In this document: positions 1 to 5,702 of the stretch, piece by piece
How positions within the stretch are numbered: position 1 is the first letter of the stretch
Layout: each line of letters opens with the position of its first letter
Source: Chloroflexota bacterium
Lineage (GTDB): Bacteria; Chloroflexota; Ktedonobacteria; Ktedonobacterales; JACDGC01
DNA length: 11,321 nucleotides
NCBI GenBank assembly: GCA_021812265.1
Contig: JAKAOI010000029.1
Coordinates: 1-11,321 of the forward strand
Direction of reading: 5' to 3'
Program-made: the position numbers and the translations under genes
Notes under the pieces: model-generated
What the model was told of the DNA's origin: nothing
Database searches by the model: none
The model's input: only the letters and a program-made list of their open reading frames with translations

Positions 1-1
1 C

Positions 2-538
2 CGATCTATTCTTGCGGCTGGTATGTTCCTTGGTTCCACAACGAATACAGGATCCGGAGACAATTTCTTAATTCTGTGGACTGCGATTGCCGGCATAGGA
101 CTGGGAATTACCATGGCAACAACAGTCTCTGCGGCGCTCATCGAGATTTCGGCAGAGAACAGTGGTGTGGCTTCTGCTGTTATGCAGGCGCTGCAAAAGA
201 CTGGCGGCCCATTGGGAGCCGCAATCATGGGTAGTGTGTTGAGCGCTGCCTATCAAAATCAACTGCAGCTGAATGGCTTGCCGCCATCTGTCGCTGCTGT
301 GGCGCGTTCCAGTCTTTTTGGCGGACTCGCTGTAGCGCAGAAGCTGCATTCATCGACATTATTGGGATCTGTTCATATAGCATTCATCAATGGGATGGAC
401 GCTTCTCTGGTTGTCGCTGCCGGAATTGCGGGCGCTGGTGTTATTTTGGCGTTGCTATTCCTGCCTCACCGAACACAATTGAAGCAGATATCTGCACAAG
501 AAGGTCAACCTTCTCAAATGGAAAACATTCTTTTATAG
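2..538 (+). CDS. DHA2-type MFS multidrug transporter, C-terminal part (5' end outside window)
   Basis: The reading frame is open from the window edge, so this is the C-terminal part of a longer protein; the ATG at 23 is an internal methionine. About 178 residues are visible. Several hydrophobic segments occur: one around LILWTAIAGIGLGITMATTV, one in GGPLGAAIMGSVLSAAY, and a last one near AGIAGAGVILALLFLP just before a charged cytoplasmic tail. The stretch SGVASAVMQALQKTGGPLGAA matches the conserved region of 14-TM DHA2 (EmrB/QacA-like) proton-driven drug exporters, where a G/A-rich helix follows an N-S/A-G-V-A-S-A motif. The likely role is proton-coupled efflux of toxic compounds across the cytoplasmic membrane. 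A TetR regulator follows on the same strand 223 bp downstream, a usual partner for such exporters. The substrate cannot be told from sequence. Confidence 0.88.
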   Translation, partial: RSILAAGMFLGSTTNTGSGDNFLILWTAIAGIGLGITMATTVSAALIEISAENSGVASAVMQALQKTGGPLGAAIMGSVLSAAYQNQLQLNGLPPSVAAVARSSLFGGLAVAQKLHSSTLLGSVHIAFINGMDASLVVAAGIAGAGVILALLFLPHRTQLKQISAQEGQPSQMENILL

Positions 539-607
539 CAAACTTTGCAAAGAAAAATCTGCCATTTGGCGAATAAACGATGGTTCGCAAAAAAATGTAA
601 AACAGCA

Positions 608-630
608 GCCGTCGCCTAGCAAGCGATGGC
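608..630 (+). terminator. Possible terminator of the MFS gene
   Basis: Arms GCCGTCGC (608-615) and GCGATGGC (623-630) form an 8-bp stem with one G-U pair and a 7-nt loop. The stem is followed by TCTTGTTGTCCTCATTT, which is T-rich but not a clean T-run. It lies 70 bp after the transporter stop codon. It is a plausible weak intrinsic terminator only. Confidence 0.35.
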
Positions 631-679
631 TCTTGTTGTCCTCATTTGGAAGCAGAGCAAAAGTGTAGACTGCCTGCGC

Positions 680-709
680 TTGCTATGATAGCATTGGATC
701 GTATACAAT
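680..709 (+). promoter_or_regulatory. Putative promoter of the TetR gene with internal palindromic operator
   Basis: A -35-like TTGCTA (680-685) and a -10-like TACAAT (704-709) are separated by 18 bp. The perfect palindrome TGCTA-TGA-TAGCA (681-693) covers the -35 box and the first part of the spacer, where a bound repressor would block RNA polymerase. TetR proteins commonly regulate themselves through such sites. The palindrome is short, so the assignment as the operator of the adjacent TetR is an inference. Confidence 0.45.
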
Positions 710-761
710 AATAGAGATCTTACGCTCAAATTTTTCTGATAAATACATAGAATTGACATCC

Positions 762-1364
762 ATGAACGTTCCACAAACTTCATCCAAGCATGGATTACGA
801 GAACGCAAAAAAGCGAAAACAAAAGAAGCAATCCAGCGTCATGCCCTGCGTCTTTTTCATGAGCAAGGATATGACACTACAACGATTGAGCAAATTGCGG
901 AAGCAGCTGAAATCTCCCCCAGTACTTTTTTTCGGTATTTTCCCACAAAAGAAGATGCTGTGCTTTATGATGCGCTTGATCCTTTGATATTTGCTGCTTT
1001 GGAATCACAACCGCCGGAATTAAGTCCGATTCAAGCTTTTCGTGCGGCAATGGTTTCAGTCTTAACACACCTCTCATCTGAAGAGGTCACTCAAATGGAA
1101 GAACGCGCTAAACTGGCTATGCTGACGCCAGAGTTGCGAATGCGCATGCTGGATGAATTTGCATCAACAGTCGATATTCTCTCCGGCATGATTGCTAAAC
1201 GCACCGGAAGAAAAGCAGATGAGCTTGAAGTGCAGGTGTTTTCCGGCGCGCTGATCGGCGCGTTATTTGCCGTATCCTTTGCGGCATTCAAAGAGCCTCA
1301 GCAAGATTTCATTGGGATGATAAATAAAACTTTCTTATATATGGAATCAGGAATGTCGTTATAA
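762..1364 (+). CDS. TetR/AcrR-family transcriptional regulator
   Basis: The 200-residue protein has the usual TetR size. The N-terminal DNA-binding domain spans about residues 15-65. Its helix-turn-helix reads TTTIEQIAEAAEISPSTFF and is followed by the family's RYFPTKEDAV segment, in which the F-x-Y/F-F-x-x-K-E-D pattern is typical. The remaining 135 residues form the ligand-binding and dimerisation domain, resembling the TetR_C_17 (MftR-like) group, but no ligand can be deduced. The ATG at 762 is preferred over an in-frame TTG at 753; neither has a good Shine-Dalgarno sequence. It follows the MFS exporter on the same strand, and a palindrome in its own promoter suggests autoregulation. The likely job is to repress the exporter and itself until an inducer binds. 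Confidence 0.93.
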   Translation: MNVPQTSSKHGLRERKKAKTKEAIQRHALRLFHEQGYDTTTIEQIAEAAEISPSTFFRYFPTKEDAVLYDALDPLIFAALESQPPELSPIQAFRAAMVSVLTHLSSEEVTQMEERAKLAMLTPELRMRMLDEFASTVDILSGMIAKRTGRKADELEVQVFSGALIGALFAVSFAAFKEPQQDFIGMINKTFLYMESGMSL

Positions 1365-1715
1365 GATTGTTGCGTCGTTTACGATAGTATCGATATAGAT
1401 GAAGCCTTAGAAAAATTTATTTGCTTATTAAATAGCTCCAATTACGATCTTGTTATATTGAATTGCTCATCTGCTTATTTTCAGAGAAATCACAGCAATT
1501 GGGTGATATTGATGTGATGTATTGGAATGGGTTATAACGTTCAAAAATAAAACGTTGGAAGATATGGCGACCATATCACTATCAGCATAACAATGGATAA
1601 AATGATCAAAGCAAGGTACATGGTTATTTTCATAGAGTGAATATGCCTATGGATTTCCTGGATAGATTTCCGGAGTGTTGTAATAACAGCATCATTACGG
1701 GTATCCAAAAAACAT
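1365..1715. other. Gene-poor stretch between the TetR gene and the A+T-rich operon
   Basis: No convincing intact gene is present. Two open stretches look somewhat protein-like. One is a plus-strand frame without a start codon that continues from the TetR stop (1365-1517). The other is a minus-strand frame with a C-terminal hydrophobic helix (1541-1708), listed separately. The sequence is A+T-rich and without a strong hairpin. The right end runs into the promoter of the three-gene operon. Confidence 0.4.
1541..1708 (-). pseudogene. Possible remnant of a small membrane-anchored protein
   Basis: The minus strand is open for 55 residues from a TTG at 1708 to a TGA at 1541-1543. The reading begins LDTRNDAVITTLRKSIQEIH, an amphipathic and coiled-coil-like stretch. 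It continues HRHIHSMKITMYL and into a hydrophobic segment (LALIILSIVMLIVIW) that would span a membrane once, ending SPYLPTFYF. The amino-acid pattern looks coding, but there is no ATG at the expected place and no ribosome binding site. The frame also closes just upstream at a stop. It is best seen as the 3' fragment of a lost gene, or as a chance frame; I do not recognise the family. Confidence 0.25.
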
Positions 1716-1745
1716 TTGCGATTTTATTGTATGATAAGGCATAAT
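1716..1745 (+). promoter_or_regulatory. Putative promoter of the TIGR04255 operon
   Basis: TTGCGA (1716-1721) and CATAAT (1740-1745) are separated by 18 bp, matching sigma-70-type boxes at 4/6 and 5/6 positions. Transcription would begin near 1752, giving a leader of roughly 27 nt that contains the AGAGGA ribosome binding site. No operator-like repeat is evident. Confidence 0.45.
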
Positions 1746-1778
1746 AGATAGTAGATGAGTTAGAAGAGGAATTATCTT

Positions 1779-2507
1779 ATGAATGGGAATATTTATCCTA
1801 ATCCTCCATTAATTGAGGCAATTTGTGAGTTTCATTTTGATCCTTCTTCTGGATGGGATGCAACTACTCCTGGATTAATATATAAGGAATTAGAAAAAGA
1901 TTTTCCTCAAAAAGAACAGGTTATGCAAGTAAATGTTTCTTTTAGAGATGATTTATTATCTCCTTCAACAAATATGATAGCAATTTCTCGTTTTACTCGT
2001 CAAGACAATGAAGTTGTAATTCAAGTAGGCCCTAATTTACTCACAGTTAATCATCTAAAACCTTATTCTTCATGGGATTATTTTCGCACCTTAATAGAGC
2101 AGGGGTTAAATATATACAAGCAAATTGTTCACCCAAGTGCGTTACAAGGAATAGCAGTACGGTATATTAACAAAGTAGAATTTGATACTCCAACTGTTGA
2201 GATAGAAGATTTTTTTGAGTTTTATCCTTATATGGGGCCACGTTTACCTCAACCTTATGGCGCTTTTTTAATGAATGTGCAAATACCATATGAAAATAAT
2301 AGAGACTTTCTTACTATGAAAATGAATCCGGCGCCAGATTCAACAATAGATAAGCTTATAGTGCTTTTTGAGATAGGATATTATTTAAATATTCTTGGTA
2401 GTATTGACATTGATAATATTGATTCTTGGATAGAAGAGGCTCATTCAAGGATAGAAGAGGTATTTGAAGCTAGTATCACAGATAAATTACGATTTAAATT
2501 TCAGTAA
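1779..2507 (+). CDS. TIGR04255 family protein (function unknown)
   Basis: The 242-residue protein is close to the usual length for TIGR04255, a family of sporadically distributed bacterial proteins with no established function. Family features visible are the N-terminal YPNPPLIEAICEFHF, the central ALQGIAVRYINKVEF, and the C-terminal SWIEEAHSRIEEVFEASITD with the closing T-D-x-L-R. It has no signal peptide or membrane segment, so it should be cytoplasmic. The start is fixed by AGAGGA (1765-1770) eight bases before the ATG. It is the first gene of a three-gene operon, followed 11 nt later by the next gene. Codon use is strikingly A+T-rich (TTA, ATA, GAT, AAT), unlike the oxidoreductase and xylulokinase genes in this window, which suggests horizontal acquisition. 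The family assignment is confident; the role is unknown. Confidence 0.88.
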   Translation: MNGNIYPNPPLIEAICEFHFDPSSGWDATTPGLIYKELEKDFPQKEQVMQVNVSFRDDLLSPSTNMIAISRFTRQDNEVVIQVGPNLLTVNHLKPYSSWDYFRTLIEQGLNIYKQIVHPSALQGIAVRYINKVEFDTPTVEIEDFFEFYPYMGPRLPQPYGAFLMNVQIPYENNRDFLTMKMNPAPDSTIDKLIVLFEIGYYLNILGSIDIDNIDSWIEEAHSRIEEVFEASITDKLRFKFQ

Positions 2508-2518
2508 GGAGTCTTTTT

Positions 2519-3121
2519 ATGGTACTTTCTATTAAAGAGTATAATCAACAAGATTATGCCATCAATAGCTATAAGACATCTTTGGTTCCATCTGAAAAAT
2601 TAGCGCAATCTTTTGGAGGATTTAACCAACAGGCCTATTTACCAGAATCTACAAAATTGGTATTGAAAGCTGGTATTGGATTTAGAAATCATCCACAAAC
2701 AGATGCTGTGGCATCTTTATTATCCAATCCGCAAAGTATTCAAAAGATTGATAATGTTCGAATTATCCTTAGTAAATTTGTAAGATTGGAAAAAGATTGG
2801 GATACTTATGGAGCAGTTCCTATCTCAAGTGAATCGATTCGTATTGCTCATCGCTTGGTAATGGCGATTATTCGATTATGTTTAGATACTGATGAGGTAA
2901 AGGTTCCTGATGTTATTGCTCCTATACCAAACGGTGGCGTTCATTTGGAGTGGATTGGATCTCATAAGGAAATAGAAGTAGATATAGGACCAAATGGTGA
3001 ATTAGGTTATCTTTTAATTGAAGGAGAAGGGAAAGATCGCCAATTTTCAGAAAAAGATGAGGATTCATGGACTCATATAATTGATTTAATAAAAATGGTT
3101 ATCTTGACTTTAGGGAAGTAA
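2519..3121 (+). CDS. Uncharacterised protein with DWDTYGA motif, partner of TIGR04255 gene
   Basis: This 200-residue soluble protein has no signal or membrane segment. The first 80 residues are poorly distinctive. A compact conserved-looking core follows: LEKDWDTYGA (about 90-99), VIAPIPNGGVHLEW (132-145), then EIEVDIGPNGELGYLL (151-166). From memory, proteins with a WDsYGA / P-x-x-GGV-x-LEW / I-E-x-x-x-G-x-x-x-Y-L pattern occur next to TIGR04255 genes, but I cannot name a domain. The ribosome binding site AAGGAG (2506-2511) overlaps the stop codon of the preceding gene and lies seven bases before the ATG, which points to coupled translation. The next gene starts two bases after its stop. Base composition matches its A+T-rich neighbours. 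Function is unknown, and expression as a unit suggests it works with the flanking two proteins. Confidence 0.82.
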   Translation: MVLSIKEYNQQDYAINSYKTSLVPSEKLAQSFGGFNQQAYLPESTKLVLKAGIGFRNHPQTDAVASLLSNPQSIQKIDNVRIILSKFVRLEKDWDTYGAVPISSESIRIAHRLVMAIIRLCLDTDEVKVPDVIAPIPNGGVHLEWIGSHKEIEVDIGPNGELGYLLIEGEGKDRQFSEKDEDSWTHIIDLIKMVILTLGK

Positions 3122-3123
3122 CA

Positions 3124-3513
3124 ATGGATAAATATTCTAAAAAGGTTGAGATAGAGGATGAGGATCAATTATTGCGACGGATACATCCCAATCATTGGGA
3201 AAATGGACGTATACTTTCTATTGCATTTTATAGAGGCAAAAAACCTGATCCAGAAGTTTCCGTTGATGTTAAGCGCTTAATAGAAAATATTGAAGACTTT
3301 ATTGCTGAAGTAAAGGCTCGTGGGGATGGTTTTAGAATTGGAATATTACAAACTATTGATGTTAGGAATTTACAATTTCAGAAAACACCTGTTGAAGTAG
3401 TGCATGATCCAGAAGGGGGATCCTACTCTCATGCTTTAATAAAAGGGGCTTATACAAAAACAGATTGTAGATTACTTGCAGAGGCTATTTCTGATTATTT
3501 AAATTTTGAATGA
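3124..3513 (+). CDS. Uncharacterised protein with RRIHP motif, third gene of TIGR04255 operon
   Basis: The 129-residue protein is soluble and rich in charged residues. Notable segments are LLRRIHPNHWENGRILSIAF (17-36), SVDV (46-49) and a C-terminal block VVHDPEGGSYSHALIKGAY (92-110) followed by TKTDCRLLAEA. The spacing R-R-I-x-P ... A-F ... S-V-D ... D-P ... H-A-x-I-x-G resembles a recurring small bacterial protein of unknown function that I have no name for. The H103-A-L-I-K-G and R-R-I-H21 histidines are possible active-site residues, but that is speculation. AGGGA at 3112-3116, inside the end of the preceding gene, serves as ribosome binding site, and only two bases separate the genes. A 10-bp perfect inverted repeat covers its stop codon. 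It shares the A+T-rich composition of the operon. Confidence 0.8.
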   Translation: MDKYSKKVEIEDEDQLLRRIHPNHWENGRILSIAFYRGKKPDPEVSVDVKRLIENIEDFIAEVKARGDGFRIGILQTIDVRNLQFQKTPVEVVHDPEGGSYSHALIKGAYTKTDCRLLAEAISDYLNFE

Positions 3514-3522
3514 ATTTAAATA
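3496..3522 (+). repeat. A+T-only 10-bp perfect inverted repeat at the operon's end
   Basis: TATTTAAATT (3496-3505) and AATTTAAATA (3513-3522) are exact reverse complements around a 7-nt loop that contains the TGA stop (3511-3513, its last base shared with the right arm). No T-run follows, so it is a weak terminator candidate. It could stabilise the mRNA end or be a protein-binding palindrome. Confidence 0.6.
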
Positions 3523-3663
3523 CTGAATAATTATTGAAATACACTGACCCAAATCTCTTTCAATCCTATCCGGCTCATTCTTCCCTAATCCCCACACTCC
3601 TCTTTCTCTACATCCTCCACTAGTTAACACAAGAATCGTCTTGCATCCTGCCCTTTTGCCAAC

Positions 3664-4304
3664 AATGATCCTGGCTATGAACGAAAAAACCTCAAAGAGA
3701 TAGCTTGCTAGAACTCACCAAATTTCATACCGATTGGACCTTGGGATTTTTGGATGCAGTCTGGTGGAGCCGAGAAGCGACGCCAGTCGTTCATTTTTTT
3801 GCTCAAAAGGAACATCCTCCTCGGGTACTAGAGCGACAGGTTCCTTCATCGGACAAAACTCAAAAAGCGATTGCCTGCTATGGCATGCTCTTTCGTTCTT
3901 CTGAGCAGCCCACTCCTCAATCCGATGCCATGTGTCTGCGGTTTATCGAACAATGCCCAGTCAGCGAAATGACCATCCAATATTGAGAATGGGTGACTCA
4001 GCAATTGGCGCTCCAACAGAAACGAGTGTTCGTGTTGGTCTGGGATAATGTTTCTTGGCATAGAAGCAAGAAAGTGCAATCCAGGATTGCGGCCCACAAC
4101 CGCACTGTGAAGAGGCAAGAAACGGACGTTCGGATTCTCCAATGTTTTCTCCCGGTGAAAAGTCCTTGTCTCAATCCGATTGAACCCAAATGGGTGGCTG
4201 GAAAACGGGCTGTGGTTAAACCAACCGCCCTTCTTTCGGTTCCCGTGTTCATGGAGCGGCTTTGTTCATATTATCTTTCCTTGTCCATTATCGCAAGTGG
4301 CTAG
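3664..4304 (+). pseudogene. Degraded IS630-type transposase (DDE_3 domain)
   Basis: Three pieces together read as an IS630-family transposase. NDPGYERKNLKEIA (from 3664) matches the segment before the catalytic core but lies in a different frame from what follows. LELTKFHTDWTLGFLDAVWW (from 3708) carries the first catalytic Asp (codon 3753). After an in-frame TGA at 3984-3986, the same frame continues with VFVLVWDNVSWHR (second Asp, codon 4044) and FLPVKSPCLNPIEPKW (catalytic Glu, codon 4182). All three DDE residues remain, but the N-terminal helix-turn-helix part is missing, and there is at least one frameshift and one premature stop. The copy is therefore dead unless the stop is read through. 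No terminal inverted repeats or TA duplication were identified. Similar transposases are abundant in Ktedonobacteria, which is an association from memory. Confidence 0.85.
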
Positions 4305-4444
4305 AAATTGCTGCAAAACTTGGCTCACTCAAAGTACAATGTATTGTTGCTGCGCCAAATATTTTTACGCCACAAGAAGTTTAGAATTACCTTGATAAAT
4401 TAGTGAATGCCCTTAAAAACGGATGTGTTGATGAAACGAAGTAG
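4286..4444 (+). pseudogene. Possible coding remnant downstream of the IS630 fragment
   Basis: One frame reads HYRKWLEIAAKLGSLKVQCI, then VAAPNIFTPQEV, an in-frame TAG (4382-4384), then NYLDKLVNALKNGCVDETK and a stop (4442-4444). The helical, protein-like residue pattern on both sides of a single stop suggests a decayed gene, possibly one cut by the transposon. No start codon or ribosome binding site is visible, and the family is not recognised. It could be chance. Confidence 0.25.
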
Positions 4445-4519
4445 AACACATAAACCATTATATTGAGCGAATAACAGTTTTTCTAAATAGGATCGATGTT
4501 GTTCTGAAGTTTTGAAGAT

Positions 4520-4547
4520 AAAAATGTCCCAAAATCCAATTTTTGGG
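4520..4547 (-). terminator. Possible terminator after tRNA-Arg
   Basis: Read on the minus strand, CCCAAAA (4547-4541) and TTTTGGG (4534-4528) form a 7-bp stem with a 6-nt loop, followed by ACA and five T residues (4524-4520). It lies about 50 bp beyond the tRNA 3' end. The stem is A+T-rich, so confidence is limited. A second hairpin nearer the tRNA (GGGCT/AGCCC, 4571-4585) lacks a T-run in this direction. Confidence 0.4.
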
Positions 4548-4594
4548 GTATCTGACAGATTTTTTTTGGGGGGCTTTGACAGCCCTTCGTTAGG

Positions 4595-4666
4595 CGTCCC
4601 CACGGCGACTCGAACGCCGGTCTTTGGCTCCGGAGGCCAACACTCTATCCACTGAGCTATGGGGAC
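4595..4666 (-). tRNA. tRNA-Arg (anticodon CCG)
   Basis: The minus strand folds into a full 72-nt cloverleaf. The acceptor stem is GTCCCCA/TGGGGAC with discriminator G. The D-stem is GCTC/GAGT with loop AGTGGATA, and the anticodon stem is TTGGC/GCCAA around loop CTCCGGA. The T-stem is CGGCG/CGCCG around TTCGAGT. The loop gives anticodon CCG, reading the arginine codon CGG. The 3' CCA is not encoded (CCT follows), so it must be added by tRNA nucleotidyltransferase. The 3' end faces the decayed transposase and A+T-rich operon, the side where elements integrate at tRNA genes. Confidence 0.96.
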
Positions 4667-4712
4667 AAATAAACACATCGCAGAAATGCAATTCCTGCAT
4701 GCGTCTGAATGT

Positions 4713-4742
4713 ACTATATCATATTTCTGCCATAGATTGCAA
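4713..4742 (-). promoter_or_regulatory. Putative promoter of tRNA-Arg
   Basis: On the minus strand TTGCAA (4742-4737) and TATAGT (4718-4713) are separated by 18 bp, matching sigma-70-type boxes at 4/6 and 5/6. The start would lie near 4706, about 40 nt before the mature tRNA 5' end. It sits just downstream of the transpeptidase terminator, so the tRNA is likely transcribed on its own. Confidence 0.5.
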
Positions 4743-4751
4743 TTTCTCATT

Positions 4752-4787
4752 ATAAAAAACGCCGTCCCCTGAAATCAGAGGCCGGCG
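4752..4787 (-). terminator. Rho-independent terminator of the L,D-transpeptidase gene
   Basis: On the minus strand the outer arms CGCCG (4787-4783) and CGGCG (4764-4760) enclose an inner pairing of CTCTGA with CAGGGG-side bases. A run of six T residues (4759-4754) follows directly. It begins 36 bp after the gene's stop. This is the clearest intrinsic terminator in the window. Confidence 0.75.
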
Positions 4788-4822
4788 ATAAAAATATTAC
4801 TGCGTATCTCTAACGCGCAGAA

Positions 4823-5611
4823 CTAAAATACAATAACCGGTGTTCCAACCGGGGTCCATAAATACAGCCACGCCATCATCTGAAGCGGTGTATTTACACA
4901 GCCATGGCTGCCTACTTGATATTCACCTCTGCCCGGATCCCAGTGAAATGAAGCATTTGGCGGCCCATAAATGGTGCGCCACCAAGCGTCATGAATAAAA
5001 TATCCGCCGGCGTCAAAATCAAGCCCATATTGCGCTTTTGTTAAATAGCCGAAATCTGGAGAGCTTGGGTTGGTTGAAATCGGATAAAACAAAATAGGAC
5101 TGAGTTCAAATTGAACATTGAAAAACCCTGTCGGAGTATCCATGCCCGGCCGGCCGGTCGTTACATATGTCCAATTAACTAATTTGCCATGGTCATATGC
5201 TTGAAGGAATTGTCCCGCAATAGAAACAACAATAACTTTTGAAGGGTTGCCATCCGACGCAATTAATTGTTGAATATATGATGACTCTACCCTCGGATCC
5301 GGATACCCGGAGACAATACCTGTCGGATACGGCGTTGCGCCGTTTACTACAGAACCGGATGGACTGAGCAGCCCGCCGGAAGCTATTGCCTGTGAAACAC
5401 TGAATGGTGTTGCTTGCTGCAACTGCGAGCCGATATATTGGCCACCCTGCATGTTTCCGGGTATTGTAAACAGGAAACGCGCCGCTATCAGCCCAACGAT
5501 TAATAAAAACGATACCGGAACACTCACCCACCAAAACACCGTGCTTCTTTTAACGGATTTGGTGGCTGCCGGTAGCTGTACGGTGGTAGTCTCTTTGGGG
5601 CTATCACTCAT
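4823..5611 (-). CDS. Membrane-anchored L,D-transpeptidase (YkuD domain)
   Basis: The protein has 262 residues. A short cytoplasmic tail (1-23) is followed by one membrane helix (about 24-48, VFWWVSVPVSFLLIVGLIAA), so the rest faces outside. After a low-complexity linker rich in G, S, P and Q (50-110), the YkuD domain fills residues 124-262. It shows IHDAWW (H208) and the catalytic signature SHGCVN (235-240) with nucleophile Cys238. Such enzymes form 3-3 cross-links or attach proteins to peptidoglycan by cutting the meso-diaminopimelate-type stem peptide. No LysM or other wall-binding domain is present. GGGAGG (5624-5619 on the minus strand) lies seven bases before the ATG and fixes the start. 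A terminator follows, so it is a single-gene unit. It is divergent from the oxidoreductase. Confidence 0.93.
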   Translation of the reverse strand: MSDSPKETTTVQLPAATKSVKRSTVFWWVSVPVSFLLIVGLIAARFLFTIPGNMQGGQYIGSQLQQATPFSVSQAIASGGLLSPSGSVVNGATPYPTGIVSGYPDPRVESSYIQQLIASDGNPSKVIVVSIAGQFLQAYDHGKLVNWTYVTTGRPGMDTPTGFFNVQFELSPILFYPISTNPSSPDFGYLTKAQYGLDFDAGGYFIHDAWWRTIYGPPNASFHWDPGRGEYQVGSHGCVNTPLQMMAWLYLWTPVGTPVIVF

Positions 5612-5672
5612 GACAAAACCTCCCTAGCAAATGACTGCTTGTTTGAACATACGCTTAAATGAATATGCTATG

Positions 5673-5702
5673 ATTGTATCATACCTGTCTGGCCATATTG
5701 AA
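5673..5702 (-). promoter_or_regulatory. Putative promoter of the L,D-transpeptidase gene
   Basis: On the minus strand an extended -10, TGATACAAT (hexamer at 5678-5673), lies 18 bp after a poor -35-like TTCAAT (5702-5697). The TG dinucleotide one base before the -10 could compensate for the weak -35. The resulting leader would be about 55 nt. Confidence 0.38.

Noticed and set aside
753..761. TTG at 753 as start of the TetR gene
   Set aside because: ATG at 762 is three codons later and gives the normal N-terminus; TTG has no better ribosome binding site.
3990..4252. Overlapping minus-strand frames opposite the transposase remnant
   Set aside because: The plus strand carries the DDE motifs; the opposite frames have no family features.
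3588..4602. TCCCCAC at about 3590 as an att copy of the tRNA-Arg 3' end
   Set aside because: Only seven bases match and flanks differ, too short for an integration repeat.
4400..4750. Minus-strand frame of 116 codons across tRNA-Arg
   Set aside because: It reads straight through a clear tRNA gene and its terminator region, so it is not a protein gene.
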